Below are positions 63,255-64,000 of a DNA stretch of 64,000 nucleotides, piece by piece. Source of the stretch: Nostoc sp. UHCC 0302. GTDB lineage: Bacteria; Cyanobacteriota; Cyanobacteriia; Cyanobacteriales; Nostocaceae. The notes beneath the pieces were generated by a model, which saw only the letters and a program-made list of their open reading frames with translations, did not search any database and had not been told where the DNA came from. A program made the translations under genes and the position numbers. The stretch spans positions 1,800,501-1,864,500 of the forward strand of contig NZ_CP151099.1 in the NCBI RefSeq assembly GCF_038096175.1. Direction: 5' to 3'. Numbering within the stretch: the stretch's first letter is position 1; each line of letters opens with the position of its first letter.

Positions 63255-63422
63255 ATGGACTTCCCCATTGAACTGAGCTTAGAACAACAGTTCCGCTTAC
63301 AAAACTTGAAAGACCAAGTTAAAGATTTGAGTAAAGAAGAAGCTCAGGAATGTTTGTTAGAAGTTTTACGGCAGATGATGGTAAAAGACAACTTAGTCAA
63401 GCATTTAATTAAACAAGCTTGA
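63255..63422 (+). CDS. nblA: Phycobilisome degradation protein NblA-like
   Basis: A 55-residue protein MDFPIELSLEQQFRLQNLKD, then VKDLSKEEAQECLLEVLRQM. This matches NblA: the ELSLEQQF start, a two-helix hairpin and the LxxLxRQMMV segment. NblA binds phycobiliproteins and delivers them to Clp protease during nutrient stress. Its sequence is more divergent than canonical NblA at the end (KHLIKQA). Ribosome-binding site AGAGGAG, 6 bases before the ATG. Confidence 0.85.
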   Translation: MDFPIELSLEQQFRLQNLKDQVKDLSKEEAQECLLEVLRQMMVKDNLVKHLIKQA

Positions 63423-63446
63423 AAACTAACACCGCTACTTTGGAAT

Positions 63447-63644
63447 TCAAAAAGCTGATGACGTAACCTTTTGGATAATTTTGTCAACCCAAAGCGGCTT
63501 ACTCAAGGCGATGGTAAGTTTATTTCCGTCGTTTTGTAGTGGTACTCGATTAACTAAAAATTGCTGTATAAAGACGGGGAGTAAGCAATGAACGCGAGGA
63601 AAAGTATTTTGGCTTTTCTTGGTTATGAGTGCTAACTGATTTGG
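63447..63644 (-). pseudogene. Possible remnant of an MshEN-like domain
   Basis: A 65-codon frame without a start. It includes VPLQNDGNKLTIALSKPLWV, which resembles the N-terminal domain of GspE/PilB-type ATPases. It is bounded upstream by a TAA and ends KVTSSAF. This could be a decayed fragment or a chance frame. Confidence 0.3.
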
Positions 63645-64000
63645 TTACGCAAAGAATTAAGGGCTTTTAAGCATTTAATTAAAATTTTATTTGGGTGCAA
63701 AATTCTATCGTTTTTTAATTGATATTAGCCTGGGTGTAAGTAGTTAAAACTCACCCAGGCTTGTTAGTGAGTATTTGCTTGTAAATCAACTTGAGTTCAA
63801 CGGTTTTAAAAAACCCCTCTCTTGAAAAGCTCAGGAGTTACGCACTCTCGACTTCCCCGGCTTTATGCATAGGGTCATTCTGACCCTGATTTGGAACTCT
63901 TCTCAACCAGCACTTTTATCACACCAGCCGCTAGGGAATATTACAGATTATTACTTTGTCTCTCATAGTAAAGACTAGGGTACAGTTAATCCCCTATGTT
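63645..64000. other. Intergenic region at right edge
   Basis: No gene seen. The hairpin agcctgggtg / cacccaggct is at 63727-63761, and a small repeat agggtcattctgaccct lies near 63870. Confidence 0.6.

Overview
The window comes from a filamentous, Nostoc-like cyanobacterium. The evidence is a psbA gene, phycobilisome linkers, a chromophore lyase and nblA, a sucrose synthase of the Nostoc/Anabaena SusA type, a dnaB intein, many GCGATCGC (HIP1) octamers, short tandem heptamer repeats in the intergenic DNA and several families of small palindromic repeats. It reads as chromosome with heavy repeat and insertion-sequence traffic between about 24 and 38 kb.

Layout. 1-7 kb: dnaB (broken by an intein and running off the left edge), rplI, DUF924 and SRPBCC genes, a small membrane protein, a rubredoxin, a BaiN-like flavoprotein and lpxD. 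8-11 kb: psbA (Glu130 isoform), a HIT protein and a YifB/ComM ATPase. 11.4-17.3 kb: a PAS histidine kinase next to a methanogen-output-domain protein, then a chromatic-acclimation locus. That locus is a CcaR-like OmpR regulator divergent from cpeC-cpcL-cpeR, with two adjacent CcaR G-boxes between them. No CcaS photoreceptor gene is visible. 17.4-31 kb: accessory and conserved genes (CmcJ-like oxygenase, ArsR regulator, methyltransferase, PEP-CTERM protein, YdcF, pentapeptide protein, DUF1838, TrpF-like, AbrB-type membrane protein, and an ABC-2 exporter/MarR/MFS cluster) with several MITE-like elements.

31-38 kb is a mobile-element hot spot. A HEARO/omega-RNA-like element with an internally deleted IscB/IsrB remnant sits directly after an ATGA. 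An IS5-type transposase follows. A complete IS630-type element then splits the Walker A motif of a bacterial dynamin-like GTPase, with a TA duplication. After that come a frameshifted small gene and an HNH nuclease. 38-53 kb: a GH57 glycosidase, a Ca2+/H+ antiporter, a peptidoglycan-binding protein, susA, tRNA-His, siroheme genes (CbiX-type chelatase and cobA), a PATAN/CheY response-regulator pair and a 1.5-kb stretch without a gene.

53-58.6 kb holds the best candidate for an undescribed system: a 1220-residue TPR-CHAT protease followed by a small helical protein and a coiled-coil protein with two C-terminal membrane segments. It is plausibly a protease-controlled membrane effector module. 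The window ends with Uma2, RluD, the rod-core linker cpcG, a zinc-metallopeptidase-like gene overlapping a CpcS/CpeS-type lyase, and nblA.
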